A DNA stretch of 64,000 bases. It comes from Cyanobacteria bacterium CYA. GTDB lineage: Bacteria > Planctomycetota > Phycisphaerae > Phycisphaerales > UBA1924. Each line of letters starts with the position of its first letter. Within the stretch, counting starts at the first letter, position 1. Both the position numbers and the translations under genes were made by a program. Below the pieces are notes generated by a model. That model was not told the origin of the DNA. It saw only the letters and a program-made list of their open reading frames with translations, and did not search any database. Of this stretch, positions 16,756 through 26,425 are shown in pieces. The stretch lies in NCBI GenBank assembly GCA_008363215.1, contig RHKP01000005.1, positions 1 to 64,000 on the forward strand. Reading direction: 5' to 3'.

Positions 16756-17805
16756 ATGCGAAATCGGAAGATTCTTGCCCGCGTTTGGGCGGTCGGTACC
16801 GTCGCCTCCTGCGTAGCCACGCCAGCATCCGCCCAGGTTCTCGACGGCGCCTGGGCCAACGCCAGCCAGGATCGCTGGATGTACCCCTTCAACGGGACGC
16901 CCGGAACTCGTTTCCTGGCCAGTACTTTCGGCACCGGCGGCATTCCGGGCTTCGATGACCGCGACGCGCAGTTCATTCTTCTCTTCGACACCGTCGGGCA
17001 AGTTCCTTCCGGGCAGGGAATCGGCGCGTACCGCGTGATCTCGGCGAGGGTGACAGTCACGGTCTACAACGACGAGGAGTTCTTCTACGACCCGACCTTT
17101 GATGCGATGGATAGTTATCGAGCCGACGACGACCCTGAACATGTCGTCGACAGCGATGTGGGTCGCCCGATTGAGATCTTCCCGGTCGGGTATCGCGACG
17201 GGTTCTCGCTGGCCAACTGGACGGAGACCAGCCCGTTCAACGTGCAAGGCGATCCGTTCACCAACTCCGAGCGTCTGCGCACGGCGTATTCAGCGGTCTA
17301 CTCGCCCACGGGCGTGGTGACGGACGTGTCGCTGGCGGTGCGTGATGAAATCGACGTCGAATCAATGGCCGAGGGGCAAGCCGATCTGACGCCGGGCGCT
17401 GCGGTTCCGGCGGACACGACGTTCACGTTTGAACTGGACGTGTGCGACGCGGGGGTGCAACGGTACTTCAACGAAGGGCTCAACTTCGGGCGGATGAACT
17501 TTGCGGTGGTGTCGATGCACGGGTCGACGTGGGATCCGGACATCGGCCCGGGCGATCCGTCGTATCCCAATTTCTACACCAGCGAGAACCCGCTGGCGCA
17601 GATTCTCGGGCTGACACCGACGTTTGAGATCACGGTGCGCGTCGGGTCGGCCGGCGACTACAACGAGGACGGGCACCGAGACTTCTTCGACGTGCAGTTG
17701 TTCCTCAACGACTTCAGCAACGAGCGTGCTCCGGCGGACCTGAACTCGGACTGCCGGTTCGACTTCTTCGACGTGCAGAGATTCCTCAACGAGTTCAGCA
17801 ACTGA
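16756..17805 (+). CDS. Exported protein with C-terminal dockerin-like EF-hand doublet
   Basis: Product of 349 residues. Signal peptide MRNRKILARVW...CVATPASAQ (cleavage near residue 27). The ectodomain begins with ASQDRWMYPFNG and contains IPGFDDRDAQFILLF, YRVISARVTVTV, DVGRPIEIFPVGYRDGF; the same blocks occur in the next gene, so they are paralogues. The C-terminus has two EF-hand-like repeats, DYNEDGHRDFFDVQLFLNDF and DLNSDCRFDFFDVQRFLNEF, typical of the dockerin-like/GC-motif tails in Phycisphaerales exported proteins. Domain function unknown; the tail probably mediates surface attachment or sorting. Confidence 0.75.
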   Translation: MRNRKILARVWAVGTVASCVATPASAQVLDGAWANASQDRWMYPFNGTPGTRFLASTFGTGGIPGFDDRDAQFILLFDTVGQVPSGQGIGAYRVISARVTVTVYNDEEFFYDPTFDAMDSYRADDDPEHVVDSDVGRPIEIFPVGYRDGFSLANWTETSPFNVQGDPFTNSERLRTAYSAVYSPTGVVTDVSLAVRDEIDVESMAEGQADLTPGAAVPADTTFTFELDVCDAGVQRYFNEGLNFGRMNFAVVSMHGSTWDPDIGPGDPSYPNFYTSENPLAQILGLTPTFEITVRVGSAGDYNEDGHRDFFDVQLFLNDFSNERAPADLNSDCRFDFFDVQRFLNEFSN

Positions 17806-17861
17806 ACCCGGGTATCCAGTCCGGCGATCCAATCCTCACCCATTCGTGAAAGGTGCAAAGC

Positions 17862-18767
17862 ATGCGGAAGATCGGAGTGATTCTCGCCCTGGTTGGCGGC
17901 GTCCCGGCCCTGGCAGATGCGGTTTCGTACAACGCCCCCACGTGGGATCGCTGGAACTACCCCTTCAACTCCACGTCCGGGTATCGCGACGTGGCTGTGA
18001 CGTTCTCCAGCGGGTACGTTCCGGGATTGTTTGACGACAAGGACGCGCAGTTCCTCAACACATTCATCACGGCTGGCGACATCGCGCCGCACATGGGCGC
18101 CTCGAACTATGTGATCACGTCGGCCCGGTTCAGCGTCACCGTCGATCCGCGATTTGGCGGCATCGTCGCCTATGACCCGACGTACGACTCGTATGGCACG
18201 TATCGCGAGGCCTTTCAGGACGGATACACGCCCGACACCGACGCCGGACGCCCCGTCGAGTTGTACGCCACCGGCTTTCGTAACGGGCTCAACCCCTTCG
18301 CGTACGGAGACAGCATGGCCTTCGCGTTCGGCGACCCGACGGCCGAGGGCGTGCGCAACGCCTACGCCGCGCAGACCGACGCGGTGGGCAACCTGTCCGA
18401 CGCGTCCAACAATGTGCGCGACGGGTTCGACACCAGTCCGCTGGCGATCGGTCAGATCGCCGGGCTGAACGCCGGCGACATCATCCTCGGGTATGCGACG
18501 CTGGTGTTTGATATCAACGTGGGCGACGCGGGCATCCAGGCCTGGCTGGCCCAGTCGCTCGACGCCGGTGCGCTGGCGCTGACGGTTTCCTCGATGCACC
18601 CGGCCGCCCAGGGGGGAGCCGTGACCTATCCGGGCTTCTTCACCAACGAGTCATTCTTCCCCGACGCGCAGTCGGCCACGCTGGAACTCACCTATGAGAT
18701 CATTCCCGCACCCGCGTCGCTCGCATTGCTCGGGCTGGGTGGACTGGCGATTCGTCGTCGCCGCTGA
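17862..18767 (+). CDS. Exported paralogue with PEP-CTERM-like sorting tail
   Basis: Product of 301 residues. The ATG at 17862 has AAAGG about 9 bases upstream. Signal peptide MRKIGVILALVGGVPALADA. The ectodomain is homologous to the preceding gene: TWDRWNYPFNSTSGYRD, VPGLFDDKDAQFLNTF, YVITSARFSVTV, DAGRPVELYATGFRNGL. The C-terminus ends IIPAPASLALLGLGGLAIRRRR, a PEP-CTERM-like anchor (Pro-Ala-Pro, hydrophobic helix, basic end) that targets proteins to an exosortase-type sorting system. The two neighbours therefore carry one ectodomain with two different sorting tails. Confidence 0.75.
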   Translation: MRKIGVILALVGGVPALADAVSYNAPTWDRWNYPFNSTSGYRDVAVTFSSGYVPGLFDDKDAQFLNTFITAGDIAPHMGASNYVITSARFSVTVDPRFGGIVAYDPTYDSYGTYREAFQDGYTPDTDAGRPVELYATGFRNGLNPFAYGDSMAFAFGDPTAEGVRNAYAAQTDAVGNLSDASNNVRDGFDTSPLAIGQIAGLNAGDIILGYATLVFDINVGDAGIQAWLAQSLDAGALALTVSSMHPAAQGGAVTYPGFFTNESFFPDAQSATLELTYEIIPAPASLALLGLGGLAIRRRR

Positions 18768-18823
18768 GGGCGACCGACGCCTGCACGGGCCCTACATTCC
18801 CTCGGTCCCTGGAGGACTGAAGG

Positions 18824-20221
18824 ATGAAACTGGGGTGTGTGCTGGCGCTGGCGGGAACCATCTCGACATACGGTCGGGCTATCGAGCCTGAGACCCCGAC
18901 GCCGCGGACTGCTCTGGACTCTTACGTCGAGAGCGCCCGCGGCGTTGCCCATTGGGAGATCACGCAGAGCGCCAAGGCAAACGGTGCAACCTGGCTGCTC
19001 ATCAATCTGACCAGCCAGACGTGGCGCAGCGCCGAAGAGGTCTCGCACCCGGAGTGGAAGCACTGGGTGCGCATGTGTATCCCGGAGAATCGCCGCAACA
19101 ATCTCGGGCTGCTGGTGATCAGCGGCGGCTCGCGGCGTGAAAAATCGCCTGACCCGGTCGATGCGCTGGGCGCGGTGCTGGCCGAGCAGACCGGCTCGGT
19201 GGTCCTCGTGCTGCCCAACGTGCCGAATCAACCGCTGGCAGTCGATGGCGGGGAGGAAGGGCGATACGAGGACGACCTGATCGCACAGTCGTGGATGAAT
19301 GCCCAGAGAACGGGCGATAGCGGCTGGGTGCTGCAACTGCCGATGGTGCAGAGCGCGGTGGCCGCGATGGACGCAGCCGAGGGCGTGCTGGGCCAACGCG
19401 GCGACGACGCGCTGGAGGGCTTCGTCGTGACGGGTGCGTCGAAGCGAGGATGGACGACGTGGCTGACGGCGGCGGTCGACTCGCGCGTCGAGGCCATCAT
19501 GCCGATCGTATTCGACATGCTGAACATGAAGGAAGCGATGCCGCACCAGTACGCCGCCTACGGGTTCTGGGCGCCGTCGCTGCACGATTACGCCGTGCGC
19601 GGCATTCCCGAGGCGATGATACGAGGGGAGAACGACACGCTGCGTTCCATCGTTGATCCCTGGCTCTATCGCCAGCGTTTCACGATGCCCAAGTTCATCC
19701 TCAACGCGGCCGGCGATGAGTACTTCCTGCCTGACACGTCACAGTTCTACATGGACGGGCTGCCGGGCCTGACACGGCTGCGTTATGTCCCGAATGCCGA
19801 CCACGGGCTGACCGGGCACCCCGGTGCGATTGCCTCACTGATCGCTTTTCACCAAGCGGTGGCGGGGGGAGCCGAGATTCCAGAACTGACGTGGCAGGTC
19901 GTGGAAGGGGAGTTGGTGGTGCGGGCGTCACGTCAGCCTGTGCGGATCACCGCGTGGAGTGCCGACAATCCTAAAGCCCGGGATTTCCGGGTCGAATCGA
20001 TCGGTGAGGCGTGGAAGCCGACCGCAATTTCGCCCGACGAGCAGGGGGCGTATCACGTGCGGATGGCCGCGCCCGATGAGGGTTGGCGTGCGTGGATGGT
20101 GGACGCCGAGTTTGCGGCAGAGGGCCGGAACCAGCGTCTGGTGTTCTCCACGCCGGTGTGGGTCGTGCCCGACCTGCTGCCCTTCGAGGACGCGGTCAAG
20201 AAGATGAGCCAGAACGAGTGA
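18824..20221 (+). CDS. PhoPQ-activated pathogenicity-related (PqaA) family protein
   Basis: Product of 465 residues. The ATG at 18824 has GGAGG upstream and begins a signal peptide (MKLGCVLALAGTISTYGRA). Family motifs: TWLLINLTSQTWRS, WKHWVRMCIP, GLLVISGGS, LEGFVVTGASKRGWTTWLTA (a Ser-containing elbow, GASKRG), VEAIMPIVFDMLNM, KFILNAAGDEYFLPD, YVPNADHGLTGH. This is an alpha/beta-hydrolase-like family of exported proteins first named in Salmonella; the substrate is unknown. It follows the two exported paralogues at 56 bases on the same strand and may be co-transcribed. Confidence 0.88.
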   Translation: MKLGCVLALAGTISTYGRAIEPETPTPRTALDSYVESARGVAHWEITQSAKANGATWLLINLTSQTWRSAEEVSHPEWKHWVRMCIPENRRNNLGLLVISGGSRREKSPDPVDALGAVLAEQTGSVVLVLPNVPNQPLAVDGGEEGRYEDDLIAQSWMNAQRTGDSGWVLQLPMVQSAVAAMDAAEGVLGQRGDDALEGFVVTGASKRGWTTWLTAAVDSRVEAIMPIVFDMLNMKEAMPHQYAAYGFWAPSLHDYAVRGIPEAMIRGENDTLRSIVDPWLYRQRFTMPKFILNAAGDEYFLPDTSQFYMDGLPGLTRLRYVPNADHGLTGHPGAIASLIAFHQAVAGGAEIPELTWQVVEGELVVRASRQPVRITAWSADNPKARDFRVESIGEAWKPTAISPDEQGAYHVRMAAPDEGWRAWMVDAEFAAEGRNQRLVFSTPVWVVPDLLPFEDAVKKMSQNE

Positions 20222-20257
20222 ACGTGCCGGCGACCTTCGCTTCAGTGTTCCTGAGCC

Positions 20258-20274
20258 ACCGGCTGGAAGCCGGT
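20258..20274. repeat. Short palindrome between convergent genes
   Basis: ACCGGCTGGAAGCCGGT forms a perfect 7-bp stem with a 3-nt loop. It lies between two genes that end toward each other. Near copies occur at 50665 and 52656. It may act as a bidirectional terminator or simply be a REP-like repeat. Confidence 0.5.
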
Positions 20275-20288
20275 TCACCTGCTGACGT

Positions 20289-21560
20289 TCAACGCATCTT
20301 TTCGACGAACTTGGCCAGGCGTTCCATGCCCTTGACGATCTGGTGTTCGCCGCAGGCGAAGGAGATGCGGATGCAGTCGCCGCCGCAGCCGCCGAAGTCC
20401 TCGCCGGGGACCACGGCGATCAGCGCTTCTTCGAGCAGGGCTTCACTCAGGTCCAGTGCTGAACCGATGATGCGCCCGGCAGGCGACATGTGCCCGAACA
20501 GGGCGGACACGTCGGGGAAGGCGTAGAACGCGCCGGTGGGTTTCGGGCACCGGATGCCGGGGATCCGCGTGAGCAGGTCATAGATGATCTCGGCCCGGCG
20601 AGCGAACGCCAGACGCATCTTCTCGACTTCCTCAGCCACGCCGGGGTCGGTCAGGGCGACGCGGATGGCCGGATAGTTGAAACTGGTGATGTTGGTGGTC
20701 ATCTGCCCTTGCAGAGTGCCCATGGCCTTGATCAGTTCCTTGCCGAAGTCGCCCGGCATCGCCGTGTACCCGATGCGCCAACCGGTCATTGCGTAGGACT
20801 TGCTCAGCCCGTTGAGCGTGAGCGTGCGTTCGGCCACCTCCGAGACGGCTCCGATGGAAAACTGCTCAACCTGCCCGAACGTGATCTTTTCGTAGATCTC
20901 GTCGGAGAGGATGATCAGCCCCGGCGCGACGCTGGCGGCTTTGTCGGCGACCACCGCCGCGAACTGACGCAACTCCTCGGGCGAGTACATCGTCGCGCAT
21001 GGATTGTTCGGGCTGTTGATGATGAGCACCCGCGAGCGCGGGGTGATGGCTTCGGCCAGTTGCTCGGGGGTCATCTTGAAGTTGCTCTCGGGCGTGGTCT
21101 CGATTTCGACCACCTTGCCGCCGGCCAGTTCGGTGATGGGGCGATAACTGACCCAGGCCGGAACGGGGTAGATGACTTCCTGGCGTTCGCCGTCGGGGTC
21201 TTTCGGCGGGTCGAGCAGGCAGTGGAGGGCGACGAACAGCGCATGCTTTCCACCGGCCGAGATGGCGATGTGGTCGGGGGTCAGCCCCTGAATTTCATCC
21301 TCTTCGAGAAGTTTCCTGGCGATGACGGCCCGGGTCTGGGTGTCGCCCAGGGTGGGCATGTACTTGGTCTGTCCGTCCTGCAAGGCCTTGATGGCGGCCG
21401 CCTTGATCGGGGCGGGCGTGTCGAAATCCGGCTCGCCGGCGGCGAAGCCGAGAACGTCGACTCCGTCGGCCTTGAGTTGCTTGGCGCGGTTGGTCACCGC
21501 GACCGTCACGGAGGGCGCCAGTCGGGCGACACGGTTGGAAACGGCGAGGGTGGTCAGCAT
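20289..21560 (-). CDS. Aspartate-type aminotransferase (class I, PLP-dependent)
   Basis: Product of 423 residues. Class-I fold markers: VLGFAAGEPDFDTP at the N-terminus, GGKHALFVAL, INSPNNPCATMY (183-194), LSDEIYEKI (Asp220 for the PLP pyridine nitrogen), LNGLSKSYAMTGWRIGY with Lys254 as the PLP Schiff-base lysine, and a C-terminal CIRISFACGEH with the substrate-carboxylate Arg. It belongs to the aspartate/prephenate aminotransferase group that transfers amino groups between aspartate or aromatic acids and 2-oxoglutarate; exact specificity cannot be read by eye. Cytoplasmic, monocistronic here. Confidence 0.92.
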   Translation of the reverse strand: MLTTLAVSNRVARLAPSVTVAVTNRAKQLKADGVDVLGFAAGEPDFDTPAPIKAAAIKALQDGQTKYMPTLGDTQTRAVIARKLLEEDEIQGLTPDHIAISAGGKHALFVALHCLLDPPKDPDGERQEVIYPVPAWVSYRPITELAGGKVVEIETTPESNFKMTPEQLAEAITPRSRVLIINSPNNPCATMYSPEELRQFAAVVADKAASVAPGLIILSDEIYEKITFGQVEQFSIGAVSEVAERTLTLNGLSKSYAMTGWRIGYTAMPGDFGKELIKAMGTLQGQMTTNITSFNYPAIRVALTDPGVAEEVEKMRLAFARRAEIIYDLLTRIPGIRCPKPTGAFYAFPDVSALFGHMSPAGRIIGSALDLSEALLEEALIAVVPGEDFGGCGGDCIRISFACGEHQIVKGMERLAKFVEKMR

Positions 21561-21703
21561 CGGACAGGAGCATAGGGGGGTGTCGAACGGGCGCGATTGA
21601 ACCGGGCTTCACATCGTGCCTATCCTCTACCGACCTGCCCCGATCCGGGGCTCGACGGTCGGGGTGTGCCTTGGCACGCCCGGCCGAGACAAGGAGTGTC
21701 GGC

Positions 21704-21976
21704 ATGGCATCGATCACGAAAGAACAGACCGCTGAAATCGTCGCCAAGTTCGGAGATGGCCCGAACGACACCGGTTCGCCGGCCGTGCAGATCGCACTGC
21801 TGACGGCCCGCATCCAGCATTTGGCCGGGCATATCAAGGAGCATCGGCAGGATCTGCACAACCGTCGCGGGCTGGTGATGATGGTCGGGCGGCGCAACCG
21901 CCTGCTTCGCTACCTGCAGCGAACGGACCGGGAGCGTTATCTGGCAACGATCCAGGCCTTGGGTCTCCGCAAGTAA
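21704..21976 (+). CDS. rpsO: 30S ribosomal protein S15
   Basis: Product of 90 residues, the standard S15 length. The ATG at 21704 has AAGGAG 7 bases upstream. Signature stretches: MASITKEQTAEIVAKFG, DTGSPAVQIALLTARI, HIKEHRQDLHNRRGLVMMVG, RRNRLLRYLQ. It binds 16S rRNA in the platform. Followed by pnp, the widely conserved rpsO-pnp order. Confidence 0.98.
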   Translation: MASITKEQTAEIVAKFGDGPNDTGSPAVQIALLTARIQHLAGHIKEHRQDLHNRRGLVMMVGRRNRLLRYLQRTDRERYLATIQALGLRK

Positions 21977-21983
21977 ACACCCG

Positions 21984-22023
21984 GGCGGGCGGCGGGAGAC
22001 CGCTGCCCGCCGATTTTGATTTT
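21984..22023 (+). terminator. Hairpin with T-rich tail between rpsO and pnp
   Basis: An 11-bp stem with one G-T pair (21984-21994 with 22001-22011) and a 6-nt loop is followed by GATTTTGATTTT. It starts 8 bases after the rpsO stop. It could terminate rpsO transcripts or serve as the processing hairpin in the pnp leader, as in other bacteria with this gene order. Confidence 0.65.
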
Positions 22024-22229
22024 GAAGGGACGATGCGCCCGGGGAGCGGCAGTGGGCACCGGGCAGGTTTGAGCCTGCCCCATGCCTTCTGCCTCTCAGT
22101 GTTCCGGGCGTGTCCAGCAACAACAGGCGCGGTCGGTCCGGCTTCTGAGCCAGGCTCAAGGCCAGACCGCTCGCCGACACGCGGGCCCGGGCGGGTCACC
22201 CGCCGGCGCCCAGGAAAGGAACACGCAGC

Positions 22230-24404
22230 ATGGCAGGTCAGGCGATTGTCGTTGAACGGGAAATCGCAGGTCGCACTCTCCGCTTTGAAACCGGGCGCAT
22301 CGCAAGGCTGGCCAACGCCGCGGTGATGGCCACCTACGGCGGAAGCACCGTGCTCGCCACGGTGGTTCGCGCTGAGCCCCGCCCGGGCATTGACTTCTTC
22401 CCCCTCACGGTCGACTACCGCGAGAAGACGGCCGCAGCCGGCAAGTTCCCCGGCGGCTTCCGCAAGCGGGAGGGCGCTCCGAACGAAAAGGAAATCTTAA
22501 CCATGCGGATGATCGATCGTCCGCTGCGTCCGTTGTTCCCCGATGGGTTCATTGATGAGATCCAGGTGCAGGTCTGGGTGATGAGCCACGACGGGGAGAA
22601 TGACACCGACGTGCTGGCCGGCACCGCCGCCGCCGCTGCGCTGGCCATCAGCAATGCCCCGTTTGAAGGCCCCAGCGCCACCGTCCGCGTCGGCCGCATT
22701 CACACCGACGATGGGCCCAGGTACGTGCTCAACCCGACGGTTTCACAACTCGAGTATTCCGACCTTGACCTCGTGCTGGCCGGTCACCGCGACGGGGTGA
22801 ACATGATTGAGGTCGGCGCGGCCGAGGTCGAAGACGCGGCCGTGCTTGAGGCGATCCGCTTCGGACAGGACGGCATCGCGCAGGTGCTGGACATGATCGA
22901 CCAACTGACCGCCAAGGCCGGTCAGGAGAAGGTGGTGGGGGAGTTGATGCTCCCGCCGAAGGAAATCGTCGACAAGGTCAAGAAGCACTGTGAAAAGGCG
23001 ATGATGGAAGCCCGGCAGATTGCGGGCAAAACCGAGCGCGGCGACCGCGTGAGGGAGATCGGACAGAAGTTCCTCGACGAGCACTTCCCGCTCAATGAGG
23101 ACGGCACCATGCGTCAGTACAAGGAGAGCGAGAAGGCCCGTCGTTTCGCCGGCGAGGCGCTCCGCACTCTTGAGAAGAAGGTCACGCGACGCCTGATCGT
23201 CGAGAAGGGAGTGCGGGCCGACGGTCGCGGCTTCCGGCAGATCCGTCCGCTCCAGATGGAAGTGGGCATGTTCGCCCGGACGCACGGGTCGGCCTTCTTC
23301 CAGCGCGGCGAGACGCAGAGCCTGGTCTCCTGCACCCTGGGCACGGGCAAGGACGAGCAGATCATCGACGGGCTGCTGCCCGAGTACGCCAAGAAGTTCA
23401 CGCTGCACTACAACTTCCCGCCGTTCTGCACCGGCGAGGCCAAGCGCATTACCGGCCCGGGTCGGCGTGAAATCGGGCACGGAGCCCTGGCCGAACGCTC
23501 GCTGCTGGCGATCCTCCCCAGCCCTGAAGACTTCCCCTACACCATCCGCCTTGTCAGTGACATCACTGAGTCGAACGGGTCGTCGTCGATGGCCTCGGTG
23601 TGCGGGGGGTGCCTGGCGCTCATGGACGCGGGCGTGCCGATCCTCAACACCTGCGCGGGCATCTCGGTTGGGCGGTTTACCGACGAGAACGACCAGAACG
23701 AAATCTTCGTGACCGACATCATCGGGGAAGAGGACTTCTTCGGCGACATGGACTTCAAGGTCTCGGGCACCCGTCTGGGCATCACCGGCATCCAACTCGA
23801 CCTCAAGGCCCGCGGGCTCAACGTCGGGCAGATCGAGAAGATCTTTGAACAGGCCCGTCAGGGCCGTCTTGAACTGATCGATGCGATCGAGAAGTGCATT
23901 CCGGCTCCGCGTGCGGAAATCTCGCCGCTCGCCCCCCGTCTGGAGCAGATTCGCATCGACCCGGAGAAGATCGGCAAACTCATCGGCCCCGGCGGCAAGA
24001 CGATCCGCGCCTTGCAGGACAAGTACGGGGTGGACATCGACGTGGACGACGACGGCACGGTCATCATCGCCTCGCCCAACGCTCAAGGTGTGGCGGGTTG
24101 CAAGGCCGAGATCGAGGCCTTGTGTGAAGAGGTCAAGGTCGGGACGATCTATGAAGGTAAGGTGGTCAGCACCAAAGACTTCGGCGCATTCGTCGAACTC
24201 ATTCCAGGCACCGACGGCATGTGCCACATCTCCGAACTGGCCGATGGTTACGTGGAGAAGGTGACCGACGTGGTCAAGGTCGGCGACGCGGTGCGGGTCA
24301 AGGTGATCCACATCGACGACCAGGGTCGCATCAAACTGAGCCGCAAGGCCGTTCTCGTCGAGGAAAAGAAGAAAAAGGAAGAGCCGGTCGCCGCTGCCGA
24401 GTGA
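22230..24404 (+). CDS. pnp: Polyribonucleotide nucleotidyltransferase (PNPase)
   Basis: Product of 724 residues. Two RNase PH core domains (about 10-230 and 320-550) with [42 protein letters not shown] and [49 protein letters not shown]. Then a KH domain ([17 protein letters not shown]) and an S1 domain ([29 protein letters not shown]). It degrades RNA 3'-5' phosphorolytically. AGGAAAGGA lies upstream of the ATG. A long hairpin follows. Confidence 0.98.
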   Translation: MAGQAIVVEREIAGRTLRFETGRIARLANAAVMATYGGSTVLATVVRAEPRPGIDFFPLTVDYREKTAAAGKFPGGFRKREGAPNEKEILTMRMIDRPLRPLFPDGFIDEIQVQVWVMSHDGENDTDVLAGTAAAAALAISNAPFEGPSATVRVGRIHTDDGPRYVLNPTVSQLEYSDLDLVLAGHRDGVNMIEVGAAEVEDAAVLEAIRFGQDGIAQVLDMIDQLTAKAGQEKVVGELMLPPKEIVDKVKKHCEKAMMEARQIAGKTERGDRVREIGQKFLDEHFPLNEDGTMRQYKESEKARRFAGEALRTLEKKVTRRLIVEKGVRADGRGFRQIRPLQMEVGMFARTHGSAFFQRGETQSLVSCTLGTGKDEQIIDGLLPEYAKKFTLHYNFPPFCTGEAKRITGPGRREIGHGALAERSLLAILPSPEDFPYTIRLVSDITESNGSSSMASVCGGCLALMDAGVPILNTCAGISVGRFTDENDQNEIFVTDIIGEEDFFGDMDFKVSGTRLGITGIQLDLKARGLNVGQIEKIFEQARQGRLELIDAIEKCIPAPRAEISPLAPRLEQIRIDPEKIGKLIGPGGKTIRALQDKYGVDIDVDDDGTVIIASPNAQGVAGCKAEIEALCEEVKVGTIYEGKVVSTKDFGAFVELIPGTDGMCHISELADGYVEKVTDVVKVGDAVRVKVIHIDDQGRIKLSRKAVLVEEKKKKEEPVAAAE

Positions 24405-24434
24405 TCGGCCCCGGCTCATCCATGCCCGGTTCAT

Positions 24435-24480
24435 GCACAAACGCCGGCCTCTTGACAGGGGCCGGCGTGCACGTTTGTGC
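24435..24480 (+). terminator. Large hairpin after pnp
   Basis: The outer stem GCACAAACG (24435-24443) pairs with CGTTTGTGC (24472-24480), and the inner stem CGCCGGCC (24442-24449) pairs with GGCCGGCG (24460-24467). Only a short bulge separates them. It lies 30 bases beyond the pnp stop and probably ends the rpsO-pnp unit; no long T tract follows. Confidence 0.5.
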
Positions 24481-24577
24481 GAGATCTGGTATGCTGGTTA
24501 TCGGCTCCCTGTTCAGGGTTGTCCGGCGGGATCGGCATCCCGTCGAAGCGTGGGCACCAAAATCGCTGGGGGTCGCG

Positions 24578-24874
24578 ATGTCAGACCAGCAGCCTCGCGA
24601 ACTGGAAGGTGTGTCGGGAATGGTCAAGTGGTTTGATCCTCGCAAGGGCTACGGCTTCATCGTCGGACCCGAGGGTCAGGACATCTTCGCCCACTACACG
24701 GTCATCGAAGGCGATGGGTTCCGGGCCCTCCGCGATGGATCCAAAGTCATTTATGACGCGGTCTCCGGCGACAAGGGCTGGCGCGCCACACGCATCATCC
24801 GTGCGCTCGACGATGAAGAGCCCGCCGAAGTGGTCGTCAAGCGGCGGACGCACTCCCGCTCTCCCCGCCGCTGA
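24578..24874 (+). CDS. Cold-shock-domain protein
   Basis: Product of 98 residues. The cold-shock domain spans about residues 14-75: GMVKWFDPRKGYGFIVG (RNP1 KGYGFI) and QDIFAHYTVIEG (RNP2 DIFAH). A basic tail ends RRTHSRSPRR. By family, a single-stranded nucleic acid binding chaperone. A histidine kinase gene follows 15 bases later on the same strand. The ATG at 24578 is chosen because it gives the usual short N-terminus before the domain. Confidence 0.92.
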   Translation: MSDQQPRELEGVSGMVKWFDPRKGYGFIVGPEGQDIFAHYTVIEGDGFRALRDGSKVIYDAVSGDKGWRATRIIRALDDEEPAEVVVKRRTHSRSPRR

Positions 24875-24889
24875 CTCCGGGCCGAACGC

Positions 24890-25744
24890 ATGAGCATCAC
24901 CGATCTGTTGTTGGGCGCCGCTTCGGGCGTGCTGGTTGGTTCGGTCATCGCCGCCTGGCTTGTCACCCGGCAGCAGCGATCTCGATGGTCGAAACTGCTT
25001 GCCCGCGAACGCGCCCGCCGCGCCAGCGAACGCACCGGCGACATTGTCGCCATGACCGCCGGGCTGGCGCACGAAATCAAGAATCCCCTCTCAACCATCG
25101 GGCTCAACGCCCAGTTGCTCAGCGAGGCCGTCGAAGATCTCGATGCCCCCGACGACGCCAAGGCCTCGCTGCTGCGCCGGCTCAAGACGCTCGAGCGTGA
25201 AGTCGAGCGGCTGCGCGGGATTCTGACCGACTTCCTCGACTACGCCGGGGGTGTTCACGTCGAAACCCTCGTCCAGGACGTCAACCTCGTCGTCGACGAG
25301 TTGATCGACTTCTTCCTTCCTCAGGCTGAGCAGGCGGGCGTGCGCCTGCGGGCCACGCTTTACCCCGGCCCGCTGATGGCCGCGGTCGATGCCGGACATC
25401 TCAAGCAGGCCCTGCTCAACCTGCTGCTCAATGCGGTGCAGGCGATGCGGTCGGCCCCGGGTGAACTGCTCGTTCGCACCATGCCGGCCTTCGACGCCGA
25501 CGGAAGCCGGATCCTGCGCATCCACGTCACCGACACCGGCCCGGGCATGGACGGCGCCACACTGGATCGCATCTTCCGGCCCTACTTCACCACCAAGAGC
25601 GCCGGCTCAGGACTCGGGCTGCCCACGGCCCGGCGGCTGATCGAGGCTCACGGCGGGCGCATCGACGTATTCTCCGAAGTCGGCAAAGGCACGGACATCA
25701 CCGTCGTCCTGCCGGCGGAAACCCAAGCCGCTGGTTCTCCATAG
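24890..25744 (+). CDS. Membrane sensor histidine kinase
   Basis: Product of 284 residues. One N-terminal membrane helix (about 5-27), then the dimerisation/phosphoacceptor helix with H-box GLAHEIKNPLSTI (phospho-His61). The ATPase domain has the N-box LLNLLLNAVQAM, G1 DTGPGMD, F-box FRPYFTTK and G2 GSGLGLPTA. There is no extracytoplasmic sensor domain and no response regulator next door, so the signal and partner are unknown (orphan kinase). The NtrB-like short architecture suggests a PAS-less two-component kinase. Confidence 0.9.
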   Translation: MSITDLLLGAASGVLVGSVIAAWLVTRQQRSRWSKLLARERARRASERTGDIVAMTAGLAHEIKNPLSTIGLNAQLLSEAVEDLDAPDDAKASLLRRLKTLEREVERLRGILTDFLDYAGGVHVETLVQDVNLVVDELIDFFLPQAEQAGVRLRATLYPGPLMAAVDAGHLKQALLNLLLNAVQAMRSAPGELLVRTMPAFDADGSRILRIHVTDTGPGMDGATLDRIFRPYFTTKSAGSGLGLPTARRLIEAHGGRIDVFSEVGKGTDITVVLPAETQAAGSP

Positions 25745-25768
25745 TCCTGTGGGCCGTACAGGAGGGGT

Positions 25769-26425
25769 CTATGGGCGCAGGGCATGCGCGATTCGCTGAG
25801 CGGCCTGCACCATTTCCGCCTCGGTCGTGAGCAGGTCCGGGCACAGTCGCACATGTCCGCCGCGCCCGGAAGCGCCGGGGCGCCCATCCGTCACCACCTT
25901 CTGCCCGGCGATGCGGGCCACGTCGCGCTTCACGTCGTCGGTGGGAATGAGCACAAAGGCCCCGCGCGGGTGAATCTCGCGCACATGCACGCCGACGGCC
26001 TGCAATTGCCGGATCAGGAACGCCTGTTGGCGCAGGTTGTACTCGCGCAGACGCTCGACTCCGATCGCCAGCGTCAGTTCCAACCCCGCGCGAGCCTGGT
26101 ACACGCTCAGCACCATCGGCGTGCTTTCCATCCACGCGTTCCCGTCGCCGGCACGCTCGGTCACACCGCGGGCAAACGCAAACGGCTCGCGCCGCGCAAT
26201 CCAGCCTGTGTCCAGTGTTACCAGTTCGGGCTGATGCCGATCGAGGTGGCGCGGGTGGATCGCCAGCCAGCAGGCGCCCGGGCCGCCGCGGGTGTACTTG
26301 TAACTCCCGCCGATGATGAAGTCGGCGTTGAGACAGCCGTGGGGGAGCGCCATCGCGCCGGCCGCGTGCTAGGCGTTGAGCAGCACGTCGAGCGCGAGGT
26401 ACCCGGCGTCGTCGATGCCGCTGGA
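25769..26425 (-). pseudogene. Kynureninase-like PLP enzyme, N-terminally truncated with an in-frame stop
   Basis: Read on the minus strand, the frame gives SGIDDAGYLALDVLLNA, a TAG stop (26369-26371), then HAAGAMALPHGCLNADF and GGSYKYTRGGPGACWL with the PLP lysine, TGWIARREPFAF, and a normal C-terminal domain to the stop at 25769. The pattern DVLLNA-x-HAAGAM in this fold suggests Tyr was replaced by the stop. The N-terminal half of a kynureninase-type enzyme (about 200 residues) is missing; upstream sequence is low complexity. The C-terminal piece alone (194 residues) cannot form the active site. The single stop could be a sequencing error, but the missing 5' half could not. Confidence 0.7.
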
